From Ctena decussata (taxonomy: Eukaryota > Mollusca > Bivalvia > Lucinida > Lucinidae): 64,000 bases of DNA. Below are positions 11,230 to 23,388 of this stretch, piece after piece. The notes under the pieces are model-generated. The model was not told where the DNA came from. It saw only the letters and a list, made by a program, of their open reading frames with translations, and did no database searches. The DNA lies in the NCBI GenBank assembly GCA_963989385.1, contig OZ022509.1, positions 75,352,667 to 75,416,666 on the forward strand. Direction: 5' to 3'. Each line of letters opens with the position of its first letter. Position 1 is the stretch's first letter. The translations under genes and the position numbers were made by a program.

Positions 11230-12898
11230 TGCATCCTTTGAAGTTCGGCTTCAAATTCTTCAAATGACATCTCCTCCTAGACCAGTAGACCAATTTCAAA
11301 ATAATTTCACACAAATGTTCTCTTATAGCCCTGTACCAAAATTGTTAAAATCGTTCCGCTCCGCTGAACAAGATGGCCGCCAGAGCTAAAAATAGAAAAT
11401 CCTTTAAACAACATCTCCTCTCTAGCCAGTGGATGGATTTCAAAATAATTCCACAGAAATGTTCGACTTTATGGCCCTGAACCAAATTGCTGAAACGGTT
11501 CCGTTCCACTAAACAAGGTGGCCGCCAGAGCTAAAAATGGAAATAAAGCCACAGCTAAAATTAGAAATAAATCTTAAAATGACATAGAGGACACTGTTTT
11601 GATCCAATCTTCATGAAACTTTGTCAGAATGATTTATCTTAATAAAATCTAGGACAACTATGAAACTAGGTCATGTTGGGTCAAAAACTAGGTCACCAGG
11701 TCAAATCTTAGTAAAAGTTTTGTAAAACCTTGTGTACACTCTAGAGGGCTCAGTTTTAATTCAATTTACATGAAATTTTGTCAGAATGATTATCTTCATG
11801 AAATCTAGGCCAAGTATGAAACTAGGTCATGTCGGGTCAAAAACTATGTCACCAGGTCAAACCCTAGCAAAACCTTGTGTTCACTCCAGAGGGCACAGTT
11901 TTGATCCAAACTTCATGAAATTTTGTCAGAATGTTTATCCTCTTGAAGTCTAGGCCATATTTTGAAAAGGGTTATGTCGGGTCAAAAACTAGGTCACTAG
12001 GTCAAATCTAAGAAAAACCTTGTGAACACTCTGGAGGTCGCAGTTTTGGTCCAATTTTCATGAAACTTTATAAGAATGATTACCTTCATACATTCTAGGC
12101 CAAATATGAAACAAGGTCATGTTGGGTCAAAAACTAGTTCATCAGGTCAAATCTTAGTAAAACCTTGTGTACACTCTAGAGGGCACAGTTTTGATCCAAT
12201 GTTCATGAAACTTTGTCAGAATGTTTATCTTTATGAAATCTAGGCAAAGATCGAAATTCAGTCTTGTTTGGTCAAAACTAGGTCAAATCTTAGAAAAATC
12301 TTGTGTACACAATAATGGCTTTATTTTGCATTGAATTTTAATGAAACTTTGTCAGAATGTTTATCTTCATGAAATCTAGGCCAAGTTTGAAACTAAATAA
12401 TGTCCGATCAAAGGTTAGGTCACTAGGTTTGATCTTAGAAAAACATTGTGTACACTCTAGAGGTCACAGTTTTGGTCCAATCTTCATGAAACTTTGTCAG
12501 ATTATGTTCATGAAATATTGGCCATGTTTTAAACTGGGTCATGTTATATCAAAACTAGGTCAGTAGGTCAAGTCTTAAAAAAACTTGTGTACGCAATAGA
12601 GGCTTCATTTTCCATTGCATCTTTGTGAAACTTTGTCACAATGTTTATCTCCATCAAAAGAAGTTTGAAACTGGAATATGCCAGGTCAACAACAAGTTCA
12701 CTAGGTCAAATCTTAGAAAAACATTGTGTACACTCTAGAGGGTACAGTTTTGATCCAATATATGAAACTTTGTCAGAGTAATAGATTGGAAAGTGCAGAA
12801 CTGCTCCAATTGAATCATCACCAAATAGATGATCTCCAAATGTTATTTCGTCATAACTCAGGTGAGCGATTTAGGTCCATCATGGACCTCTTGTTATA
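11230..12898 (-). repeat. Hairpin-ended repeat with about 145 bp tandem core
   Basis: The right end (minus-strand start) is TATAACAAGAGGTCCATGATGG followed by AATCGCTCACCTGAG, a known style of bivalve dispersed repeat. The core consists of degenerate tandem units with CAGTTTTGATCCAA, CATGAAACTTTGTCAGAATG and GGTCAAAAACTAGGTCA. The CAGTTTT landmark recurs at 11594, 11751, 11896, 12041, 12186, 12467 and 12745, mostly 145 bases apart. The left boundary is approximate. No protein is encoded. Confidence 0.6.
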
Positions 12899-13048
12899 GA
12901 AGATTGAAAGCTTATTATGTTAAATGCCATTAAATATTTATGATAATTGCGATTGCCGCTTACAGTACCGCATTTTATTCTTAAGATTGGTCAAAATATC
13001 AGAAATTTTTGAGAAATGACGAAATATGCAAAGATGTATACCTTTTAA

Positions 13049-15142
13049 GCTCACCTGGCCCGAAGGGCCATAGTGAGCTATTGTCATACCAATGCGTCCG
13101 GCGTGCGTCGTCCCGAAATGTGTCCGTCAACACCTAAAAACAAATATTCAAACATCTTCTTTTGTAAAACTACTGGTCCCATTGCTCTCAAATTTCACAT
13201 GGAGCATGACCTGACTCCAGGGTCTCAGAATTGTAAAATTGGGTCAGGTTGAAAATCCAAGATGGCCACCATTACTAAAAATAGCAAACACAACAAAATA
13301 AACTTCGTCTCAAGAACCACTGGGTATATTTGTCTGAATTTTGGCATGGAACATCATTGATACCTTGGTATTCAAAATTGTAAAAATGAAAAAAAATCTG
13401 TAGCGGAGTTTTGTCACAGTGACCTACTTTCTGTTTACGAGTGTAATTTTGCTCAAATGCCAATGTCAAAAAACGACTTATTCAAACGACTTCAAACAAC
13501 TCTTCTCTAAAACCACTGCACCCATGGGTCTCAAATTTCACATGGAGCATGACCAGACTGCAGGATTTCAAAATTGTAAAATTGGGTCAGGTCAAGAATC
13601 CAAGATGGCCACCGTTACTAAAAATAGCAAAAACAACAAAATCAACTTCTTCTCCAGATCCAGTTGGTATATTTGGCCGAAAGTTTGCTTGGAACATTAA
13701 TAGGACCTTGGGATTAAAATTGTAAAAATGAAAAAATCTATAGCGGAATTAGGTCAAAGTGACCTACTTAGCGTTTACAAGACCGATTTTGCTCAAATGT
13801 CAGTATCTCAAGAAAACGCAATCGATTGTGGTCAGATTTGGTCAGAAATGGTCCTTGAAAGGAATTATTTCAATTTTGTTCCAGTTGACTATCCAAGATG
13901 GCCACCAAGGGGGCCGTTACTAAAAAATAGCACAAACATAAAAATGACAATTACTCAAGAACCCTTGAATGGAATTCGACCAATTTTGTGTCAAAGTGTT
14001 CCTTGCATGAAGCCGTTTCGATAAATTGCAATTTGGATTTCCAAGATGGCCGACATCTGCCGTTACTAAAAATAGCACAAACATAAAAATGGCAATTACT
14101 CAAGAACCCTTGAATGGAATTCAACCAATTTTGTGTCAGAATGTTCCTTGCATGAAGCCGTTTCGATAAATTGCAATTTGGCTTTCCAAGATGGCCGACA
14201 TCTGCCATTACTAAAAATAGCACAAACATAAAATGACAATTACTCAAGAACCCTTGAATGGAATTGGACCAATTTTGTGTTAGAATGTTCCTTACATGAA
14301 GCCATTTCGATTAATTGCAATTTGGCATTCCAAGGTGGCCACCATCTGCCGTTACTAAAAATAGCACAAAACATGAAAATGACAATATCTCTGTAACCGC
14401 TGAATAGATTTTGACGAAATTTGTGTCAAAATGATTTTTGCATTGAGATGTTTCAAAAGTAACTAAATATAGACAAGTCATAATGGCCTTTGTTACTAAA
14501 AATAGAAAAATGTGAAAATAAGAAAATCTCAGTGGAATTGGACTAATTTTCTGTCAGAGTGGTCCTTTCATTAAGCTTTTTCGATTTTCTGCATTTTGGC
14601 ATTCCAAGATGGCCGCCATCTGCCGTAGCACAAAACATGAGAATGACAACATCTCATTAACCGCTGAAGCGATTGAGACAAAATTTGCGGCAAAATGATT
14701 CTTGCTTTGACGTGTTTCACGAATTAAGAAATATTGACCCGTCAATTTGGCCTCTGTTACTTAAAATAGCAAAATTTGAAAATTAGAAAATTACAATGGA
14801 ACTGGACCAATTTTGTGTCAAAATGGTCATTGCATGAAAGCTTTTCATTTATTTTGCATTGTGGCATTCTAAGATGGCCGCCATCTGCCGTTACTAAAAA
14901 TAGCACAAAACATGAAACTGACAATGTCTCAGTAACCCCTGAATGGATTTTGATGAAATATGTGGCAAAATGATTCTTGCCTCAAAAGTAAATATATAAA
15001 GACCAGACAAGTTGGTCTCTGTTACTAAAAAGTAGCAAAATGTGAAATTGAGAAAATCTCTGGAATTGGATTAATTTTGTATCAGAATGGTCCTGTTGGA
15101 CAAAAGCCAGGTGAGCGATATCAGGCCCATTTGGGCCTCTTG
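13049..15142 (-). repeat. Hairpin-ended repeat, long copy of the 3400-4181 family
   Basis: Starts GCTCACCTGGCCCGAAGGGCC and ends GATATCAGGCCCATTTGGGCCTCTTG, the reverse of the ends of 3400-4181. The core is a tandem array of degenerate units. The landmark TTGAAT(GG) recurs at 13965, 14110, 14254 and 14400, giving a 144-146 bp period, and most units carry AAGATGGCCGMCATCTGCC and a short CTAAAAATAGCAC stretch. The expanded core explains why it is 2.1 kb against 0.8 kb for the other copy. The short open frames inside it change between units and look non-functional. Confidence 0.65.
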
Positions 15143-15935
15143 TTTCCAGAGAGTGAAAGGAAATCTTCACATGTTGATAATCCATGGAGGTAAAAATGGA
15201 GCAAATGAAGCTAGACAGCGCTATACTAAGCAGGCCGAAACGATCCAATCTTTAAAAGTGATTATTAATTTGCACCCGTAAAGAGCCTGACCGTCCGGAT
15301 CGGTCCCGGTCCTGAATGTGTCCATAAACGAAACAATAGATTCAGTTATTTAGTAGAAACAAATTGAATAATGTCAGATACATCAAACAAACAAAAAAAA
15401 GTAAGAAACTGTTAAAAGAGAAAATGGGTACCTTTTCCGTTGGAGGAGGGTTCGAAAGTCAACGCAAGCTATGGAAAGAAGTTGGTCCGTAAAGAGAAAC
15501 GGTCAAAGGGAGACGAATAAAAAATAAAAATAAATAAACAGGAACAGTTGTGACCAGCCAGCCTCTTTTCGTAACAATAACCTTGCAGCCGTAGACTTGC
15601 CTACCGTGTCGGTCTAGACCGGTTGGAAAGTCCAGGGCTCTACCTTTTCTGGACGTGACAGTGATTGCATTGACATTTCTACTACCCTCCCCAAATTAAA
15701 GTCTTCTCAATTGCTGTCAGGACAGTCTTTATGTCTATGAAGCGACTCGTGCATGGACAGTGTTTCACGTGACGCTCTGTGATGTGTGCAAAGAATAATG
15801 CTTCTGGCCCTATTACATTGTTATGCATTTGCTTCCTTGTGCTTTTGTATGGCAAAATGCTAGAACGTAAGATATCTTGGAAACGGTTGAAAATTTTGGG
15901 CTAAAAATTGGTATCTATAGTTATCCTAATTAGAA
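15143..15935. other. Unassigned non-coding DNA
   Basis: No gene, RNA or clear repeat boundary is recognised in this stretch. Confidence 0.4.
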
Positions 15936-15939
15936 CATG

Positions 15940-16620
15940 AAGATTTATGAGTACAAGAGATCAAAGTCATTCCTTGACCCAGAACTCTCAAATTTTGACA
16001 ATTCCAACAATCTCCTCAAAGGCCACTGGGCCAATTGAAACCAAATTTCATATAAAGCCTCCAGGAGCTGAGGGAACAAAAACTCATTCATACGGTCTAG
16101 GTCACAAGACCAACATAGCCGCCACGCCCATATATGGTAAAAACCTTTAAAAATCTCTTCCAGAACGAATTGACCGATGGCCTTGGAACTTGGTATAAAG
16201 CTTTGGGTGCTCCAGTACTATCAAGATTGTTCAAATTATGACCTTGGGTCGACCTTGATTTTTTACGGCAAGGTCAAATATGGGAAAATTCTAGAACATA
16301 AGATTTCATGGCAGGTTTTAAAAATTTATGCATAAAAATTGGTATCTACAGTCATCTTAATGAATACATGAAGATTTATGAGTACAAAAGGTCAAGGTAA
16401 TTCTTTGACCCAGAACTCTGTCATTTTGACAGTTTCAAACCATCTTCTCAAAAGCTACTGGGCCAATTTTGAAACCGAATTTCATATAGAGCCTCCAGGG
16501 GCTTGATGGAATGAAAATTTGTTCAAATGTCCAGGTCACATGACCAACATGGCCTCCATGCCCACATATACTTAAAACCTTTAACAATCTTCTTCACCAG
16601 AACCAATTGACCGATCCTAG
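15940..16620 (+). repeat. Dispersed repeat with about 440 bp direct units (family also at 44990-45660)
   Basis: Two tandem units share ACCAAATTTCATA, GGTCACATGACCAACATGGCC-like text and GGCCTTGGAACTTGGTAT. Landmark copies at about 16040 and 16483 give a period near 440. The same text in the same order occurs at 44990-45660. Non-coding. Confidence 0.6.
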
Positions 16621-17000
16621 AGTACTTAGGCTGAATGGACTCAGGAGAGCTATAGGACCAATGATGTTCTTCTTCTTAAAAGGCTGCATCAAAATCTAAA
16701 TCTAATGCTCATGTGAAACTGCTTGTTTACGCATAATGGACTGTTAATGGTTTACAGCAACATCGAGCCGCGTTGAACTACACCCTATAGGGTTCCACAC
16801 CATTCTTTCATTAGCACCATTTGTTTCCACTTTTGACATAATTCACAATACATAACATCACAGGAATGTCCATCATTATTGATTAAGCCATTATGAAATT
16901 AGTTAACCATACAATAAAAGTAACAGATTGAAGACTTCGCATGTAAGAGAATATCAGTAAAATATCAGATATAGATGGAGACAGGTTAATTAGTCCTGAG
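16621..17000. other. Unassigned non-coding DNA
   Basis: AT-rich; no feature recognised. Confidence 0.4.
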
Positions 17001-17001
17001 T

Positions 17002-17157
17002 CCGGGCCCACTGTGCTTGAAGTAGGTGCGGGTGAGGGTTGTTTGGACATTTTTTCTTTCTGTCACTTTAATTTTCTTTCTCCCTCGCTGGGAGACGGCC
17101 AAAAATAGACAGAAATACTGTCTCTAAGGGCCGCTATTCCCAAAACAACCAACCATC
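17002..17157 (+). mobile_element. SINE (family B), 5'-truncated copy
   Basis: Contains GTAGGTGCGGGTGAGG, the pyrimidine-rich middle, GGGAGACGGCC, and GAAATACTGTCTCTAAGGGCCG, in the same order as 17197-17433 and 22919-23158. The 5' third is missing. Confidence 0.65.
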
Positions 17158-17196
17158 GCAATACCCCGCAATATTTAATGAAATTTTGAGAAATTC

Positions 17197-17433
17197 GGGG
17201 TTGGTTGGGTGGTGCAATGGTGCTGGGTATAACTTCCAGTGCCGGGGCTTGCTACTGATTTGGATGAAAATGAGCAAGGGCCTACTGTGCTTGCAGTAGG
17301 TGCGGGTGGGTTGTTTGGCTATTCTCTTGGCTATTCTCTCTCCTTTCTCCCACTCCTTGGGGACGGTCTGATATAGACTGAAATACTGTCTCAAAGGGCC
17401 GTTAAACCCAAATTAACCAACCAACCAACATTC
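17197..17433 (+). mobile_element. SINE (family B), full copy with target duplication
   Basis: Begins GGGGTTGGTTGGGTGGTGCAAT and ends AAAGGGCCGTTAAACCCAAA plus a CCAA-type tail. GAGAAATTC flanks it at 17188-17196 and 17434-17442, so it is a complete retroposed insertion. The 3' part (GATATAGACTGAAATACTGT then GGCCGTTAAACCC) matches the tail type of molluscan I/Nimb LINEs, its likely mobilising partner. An internal polymerase III box is not obvious. Confidence 0.75.
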
Positions 17434-17639
17434 GAGAAATTCCGTTCATTTGTTTCTAAGTTACTGCTCAGTTGTTGATTATAAAGCAGATCACGCGAAA
17501 TGACATGCACTACTGATGCCGCCGTGCGTGACTGAACTTAGGGTTAACGTCAGACAAAATTTCATGGAATTTTGTTAATTGGCTGCTTGGTTATGGCTGT
17601 TTGTCGATTTCAGTAGTAAGGGTAGTGGTGGACCTTTTT

Positions 17640-19449
17640 ATCCCCCGACCGAATCGTTCGGGGGATATAGCGATGAGCCTGGCGTCTGTCCGTCCGTCCG
17701 TTAACATTTTCTTGTCCGCTCTATATCTTGAACACCCTTTGGAATATTTTCATGATACATCACAGTTATGTAGGTCAGGTCATGGCGATATGTCGCGTAC
17801 AAGAATGGTAACTCTTGCTATTGTACTTTTTGAGTTATTTCCCCTTTGGTGATTTTTTTTGGCAGATTCGTGTCCGCTCTATAACTTGAATACCCTTTGG
17901 AATATTTTCATGATACTTCACAGATATGTAGAACAGGTCATGACGATGTGTCGCGAACAAGAATGACAAATCTTGCTTTCTTACTTTTTGAGTTATTTCT
18001 CCTTGATTGTTTTAGGTGTGATTTTTTGGCAGATTCGTGTCCGCTCTATATCTTGAATACCTTTCAGAATATTTTTATAATACTTCACAGATATGTAGAA
18101 CAGGCCATGACGATGTGTCGCGAACAAGAGTGACAACTCTTGCTTTCTTACTTTCTGAGTTATTTCGCCTTGATCGTTTTAGGTGTGATTCCGTGTCCGC
18201 TCTATAACTTGAATACCTTTTAGAATATTTTCATGATACTTCACAGATATGTAGAACAGGTCATGACGATGTGTCGCGAACAAGAATGACAACTCTTGCT
18301 ATCTTACTTTTTAAGTTATTTCCCCTTAATCACTTTAGGTGTGTTTCGTGTCCGCTCTATAACTTGAATACCGTTTGAAATATTTTCATGATACTTCACA
18401 GATATGTAGAACAGGTCATGCTGTTGTGTCGCGAACAAGAATGACCACCCTTGCTTCCTTATTTTTGGAGTTATTTCCCCTGGATGGTTTAAGGTTTGAT
18501 TTCGTGTCCGCTCTATAACTTGAATTCCTTTTGAAATATTTTCATGATACTTTACAAATATGTATTACAGGTCATGACGATGTTGTGCGTACAAGAATGA
18601 CAACTCTTGCTTTCTTACTTTTTGAGTTATTTCCCCTTGATGATTTTAGGTATGATTTCGTGTCCGCTCTATAACTTGAATACCTTTTGAATTTTTTTCA
18701 TGATACTTCATAAATATGTAGAACAGGTCATGACGATGTGTCGCGAACAAGAATGAAAACTCTTGCTTTCTTACTTTTTGAGTTATTTCCCTTTGATGAT
18801 TTTAGGTGTCCGCTCTATAACTTGAATATAGTTTGAAATATTTTCATGATACTTCACAGTTATGAAGAACAGGTCATGACGATTTGTCTCATACATGAAT
18901 GACAACTCTTGCATTCATACTTTGTGAGTAGTTTCCCTATGGTAGTTTGGGCTGCTGTTTGAGTCTCTGCTCCATATCTGTATAACCCTGGCCTGCTCCA
19001 CAATTTTAATAACCTTATACCTTTGAGAATATTGATGAACATGCTGTGATACCTTACCAGTGTTCCTTACTCTCTCTAACCCCTCCACATCCTCCCCCCC
19101 CCACCCCACACCACAATTTTTTTTTCTCCAGATTTGGATTATTTGTCCAAATTCACTTACCTGCGAGCTCAAAATTAGGTTTGTAGGGCTTGTAGTTTAG
19201 AAGTTATTCACACATTTTGAAAGTTTAATGTATCATATGCTATATGTTTATGTATATGGCGGCTGTTTGAGATATTACTTCTTTTTAGCAGTCAAGCATA
19301 CTATTTTAGTCTGAGTGTTAGATAATCATGCATCTGTTAACCAGATAATGTCAATCAGAAGCATAAAAGAATGACAATATATTACTTATATGTGTTTTGA
19401 AGTGCTTCCTTTTTACCAAGGCCCATGGGGGTCTTTGTTCGGGGGATTT
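17640..19449 (+). repeat. Hairpin-ended repeat with about 156 bp tandem core
   Basis: Starts TCCCCCGACCGAATCGTTCGGGGGA, a self-complementary end, and closes with GTTCGGGGGAT at about 19438-19449. Between these are at least eight degenerate tandem units starting TCCGCTCTATA at 17715, 17873, 18040, 18196, 18351, 18507, 18662 and 18809 (spacing 147-167, mostly 155-158). Each continues with TTTTCATGATACTTCACAGATATG and CAGGTCATGACGATGTG. The reading frame is not conserved between units. It is a third family with the same architecture as 11230-12898 and 13049-15142. Confidence 0.65.
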
Positions 19450-20615
19450 GCCATCTCCTCTGATGGCTATTTTTGCTTCCAGGAAAAGTAGTTGGGGCGG
19501 TACAGTAGACATAGTAGCAAATTAAGTGATGGAAATATTAGTTGAAGTGCTAGTTAGGGCCGTTCTGGCATTATACATGCATTTCTCTGTGCGCTTCTTC
19601 TCTTCTGTTGCATGGTCGTTTTCCTTTGAAAAAAACACAACAACAAAGAAATGGTGTCTGTTGTCTCCAAATTATACTCCTCGCCTACAGTTTAGGATAT
19701 TGAGAAGGTAAATATAGAAGATTATTAGAAATAATAACAACTTAATTCAGATTTTCTGTGGAAGTTAATGTATTCTATCATAACACCAATAATTTATCAT
19801 CTTGGAATTAGCAAGTTTGGTGTGAATTTGAGAAACAGCTGCACCGGGCGAGCGTGGACGTACATGTCGGAAAAAAAAATTGGATGAAAAAAAATCTTGT
19901 AATGCGCTGTGAGTGACTTATCTTTTACAACAATTTAACGATAGCTAACTGTTTTTGGCGGATACGAAATTGCTGCTTTTACAACCATCGAAAACGGTAT
20001 TTTGTGGGTATTCATTTATTTGCGCGTCTTATGCATTGCTTGCTTGAATCAATTTAAATTTGTTGTTTTTAGCAATATTTAGGCATTGGTGTTGAGGTAA
20101 GAATGCATTTATATTAATACTGAAAAGCGGAACTAAAGTATTGTGATTTTAATGATCTTGGTACATTTATTTTACAAATATGCTAAACTTTTGGCAAGGA
20201 GTATATTTTGAAAACAACACACGCACACACAAAAAGCTTTTTATCATGGCTTTATCTACCGTAGTCGCCGACGTTTCAACGGTTATATCATGGACAGGTT
20301 GACACGGTGTGTATGATATTTATATTTGTTACCCTGGTATCGATGCCTATAAAATAAATGGGGAAATTCAATAAAGAATGCGCGGCGGCTTGTTGCTTTA
20401 TTGACATAAAAATGGCGACTGACACGTTGTCTAGGGGTTAACTACAATCATGACAATAACAGCTCAAAAATGACAAGTACATAATCACATGATGACTAGA
20501 GAATTCCTTTTAATATGACTAGTATTACACTATGACCGCTCACCCTTTCAACCTTGAAACAAATGAACATGGTTTGCAGATTTGTAGGGCTGTACATAAC
20601 TAAATAGGAAGACAG
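19450..20615. other. Non-coding DNA including a paralogous SINE-empty site
   Basis: No gene is supported. At about 20360-20440 the text TTCAATAAAGAATGCGCGG...TTGTTGCTTTATTGAC matches the two sides of the SINE insertion at 22847-23376, so this copy shows the uninterrupted state. Confidence 0.5.
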
Positions 20616-20619
20616 GAAA

Positions 20620-22235
20620 GAGGGATGGACAGGATGGATTGGCCAGGGAATTGGTTCTGTATGGATTCATCAGGAGATTGGGCTGGACAGACTCGGCAGG
20701 ATGGGCTGGACAGACTCGACAGGGAAAGGGCTGTACAGTTTCGGCAGGATGAGCTGGACAGACTCGACAGGGATAAGGCTGGAAGACTGGGCAGGATGGG
20801 CTGGACAGACTCGACGGAAAGGGCTGGACAGACTTGGCAGGATGGGCTGAACAGACTCGACAGGGAAAGGGCTGGACAGACTCGACAAGGATAGGGCTGA
20901 ACAACTCGGCAAGGATGGGGCTGAACAGACTCGACTGGGAAAGGGCTGGACAGACTCGACAGGGAAAGGGCTGTACAGTTTCGGCAAGATAGGCTGGACA
21001 GACACGACAGGGATAAGGCAGGAAGTCTCGGCAGGATGGGCTGGACAGACTCGACAGGGAAAGGGCTGGACAGACGTGGCAGGATGGGCTGGACAGAAGA
21101 CAGGGAAAGGGCTGGACAGACTCGACAGGGAAAGGGCTGGGCAGACTCGACAAGGATAGGGCTGAACAGACTCGTCAGAGAAAGGGCTGGACAGACTCGA
21201 CAAGAGATTGGAGCTTGGTCTGGACAGACTCGACAGGAAAAGGGCTAGACAGACTCGGCAGGATGGGCTGGCCAGACTCGACAGAGAAAGGCTGGACAGA
21301 CTCGACAAGGATAAGGCTTGACAGACTCGGCAGGATGGGCTGGACAGACTCGACAGGAAGAGCTGGACACTCGACAGGGACAGGGCTGGGCAGACTCGGC
21401 TAGATGGGCTGGACAGACTCGACGGAAAGGGCTGAACAGACTCGACAGGGAAAGGGATGGACAGACTCGACAAGGATAGGGCTGAACAATTCGGCAAGGA
21501 TAGGGCTGAACAGACCCGACTGGGAAAGGGCTGGACAGACTCGACAGGGAAAGGGCTGTACAGTTTCGGCAAGATGGGCTGGACAGACTCGACAGGGATA
21601 AGACAGGAAGTCTCGGCAGGATGGGCTGGACAGACTCGACAGGGAAAGGTGGACAGAAGACAGGGAAAGGGCTGGACAGACTCGACAAGAGATTGGAGCT
21701 TGGTCTGGAGAGACTCGACAGGAAAAGGGCTAGACAGACTCGGCAGGATGGGCTGGCCAGACTCGACAGAGAAAGGCTGGACATACTCGACAAGGATAAG
21801 GCTTGACAGACTCGGCAGGATGGGCTGGACAGACTCGACAGGAAGAGCTGGACACTCGACAGGGACAGGGCTGGACAGACTCGGCTAGATGGGCTGGACA
21901 GACTCGGCAGGTTGGGCTGGACAGACTCGGCAGGATTGGCTGGACAGATTCAACTGGGAAAGGGCTGGAAAGACTCGACAGGGATAGGGCTGGACAGACT
22001 CGGCAGGATGGGCTGGACAGACTCGACAGGGACAGGGCTGGACAGACTCGACTAGATCGGCTGTACAGACTCGACAGGGATAGGGCTGGACAGACTCGGC
22101 AGGATGGGCTGGACAGACTCGACAGGGAAAGGGCTGGACAGACTCGGCAGGATGGGCTGGACAGACTCGACAGGGAAAGGACTGGACAGACTCGACAGGG
22201 AAAGGCTCGGCGGGATGAGCTGGACGGACTTGAAC
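20620..22235. repeat. Minisatellite, 23-25 bp unit, with higher-order duplication
   Basis: Sixty or more tandem units of the type GGCTGGACAGACTCGACAGG / GGCTGGACAGACTCGGCAGG, mostly 23-25 bp. Two subtypes alternate (GGGAAA-ended and GGAT-ended). A higher-order duplication is clear: the unusual unit with CAAGAGATTGGAGCTTGG occurs at about 21198 and again at 21683, 485 bp apart, and the CTGTACAGTTTCGGCAAGAT unit occurs at 20971 and 21556. Many frames are open on both strands because the unit lacks stop codons. The resulting Ser/Pro/Cys-rich or Gly/Asp/Arg-rich frames overlap each other and lack splice or start context, so they are not called as genes. Confidence 0.9.
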
Positions 22236-22834
22236 TGAATTGTATAAGGGCAAGCAAGTTTGACAGTCTACAATAAATGTTTTCCTTTCATCTGTTTGTA
22301 AAAATCGTTTCCTACCATACATCAATTTCACCGTTTAGACAAAATAAAACTGGACAGTTGCTGAGTATCATTTTAGCACATACGTTATCTTTATCGCCCA
22401 CAGCTCAGATGTTTCACTGTGTTGCATCTCTCATAAACACATACAAAATGTACCAGACACTCAGCCTTTCTTATACAAAACTTGTCACTTGAATACATAT
22501 AACAAAAGGGAAAGAACTCTTTCCCACCTTTTACCTGTAAAATCCTAATCACGAACCCTCGGCTTCATTGACAAAATAGTACACTGTTATTTAAAGGAAA
22601 GAACATGTTTGAATACTTGAAAACCTTAATCTGACTGAAATCTCGAGGTAAAATCATCAACTTACCCAACACGGTCTATTGCAGTGCAGTTCAAAAACAA
22701 GTCGATTTCATCTGCAAAAATTACACAAACTACAGCATGACACTACATAATCTTCATATAAAGTGTTGACGGATCCTGTTTTCAACAGATTGGCGATAAT
22801 AGGAAATACTCACTTATAAAATGAATGAGGAAAT
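22236..22834. other. Unassigned non-coding DNA
   Basis: No gene or clear mobile element; the short open frame at 22277-22492 has no recognisable content. Confidence 0.4.
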
Positions 22835-22846
22835 TCAATAAAGAAT

Positions 22847-23376
22847 ATGCCAGGCCGGGTAGCGCAATCGGTAGGGCACCTGACTCGTAAGTCAGAGGTC
22901 CTGGGTTCGAATCCCGGTAGGGGTGGTTGGGTGGTGCGATGGTGCTGCGTGTAACTTCCAGTGCCGTGGCGTCCTACTGATTTGGATAAAAGTAGGGCAA
23001 GGGCCTACTGTGCTGACAGTAGGTGCGGGTGGAGGTTGTTTGGACATTTTTTCTCTCATCTATCATTTCTCTCTTCTTTCTCCCTCTCTCTGGGAGACGG
23101 CCCGATATAGACTGAAATACTGTCTCAAAGGGCCGTTAAACCCAAAACACTCACTCACTCGAATCCCGGTCTGGCCACATACTTTCGTTTCTCCTTCCGC
23201 TGATTCAAGAAGGGCAGTTGTCAGTTACTGACGAAAGTATGTGCACTTAGTACTGGTTATCCGCTTAGGAGGTCTAAGCCTGCCCAGGAATAGTGTGGTT
23301 AGGTTAACTGACCGTCCCGACATGACCTTAGTTGTTTACCGTGGACGTTAAGCATCAAATCAACCAACCAACCAAA
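22847..23376 (+). mobile_element. tRNA-derived SINE (family A) interrupted by a family B SINE
   Basis: The outer SINE starts GGCCGGGTAGCGCAATCGG, has the B-box GGTTCGAATCC, and resumes after the interruption with CTGGCCACATACTTTCG through to GGACGTTAAGC and a CAACC tail. TCAATAAAGAAT (12 bp) flanks it at 22835-22846 and 23377-23388. An uninterrupted paralogue of the target lies at about 20366. Without the nested element it would be about 280 bp, the normal size in this window. Confidence 0.85.
22919..23158 (+). mobile_element. SINE (family B) nested in a family A SINE
   Basis: 240 bp with a CACT-repeat tail, flanked by a perfect 12 bp duplication TCGAATCCCGGT (22907-22918 and 23159-23170). 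The target is the B-box end of the host SINE. Relative to 17197-17433 the order of blocks is identical, ending GGGCCGTTAAACCC. Confidence 0.85.
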
Positions 23377-23388
23377 TCAATAAAGAAT

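Noticed and set aside
13419..15281. Several short frames in the hairpin-ended tandem repeat
   Set aside because: Frames change between degenerate 145 bp units and the text is the same non-coding repeat as at 3400-4181.
20548..22331. Overlapping open frames of 140-300 codons on both strands (Ser/Pro/Cys-rich or Gly/Asp/Arg-rich)
   Set aside because: They are by-products of a stop-free 23-25 bp minisatellite; frames overlap each other, shift between units and have no start or splice context.
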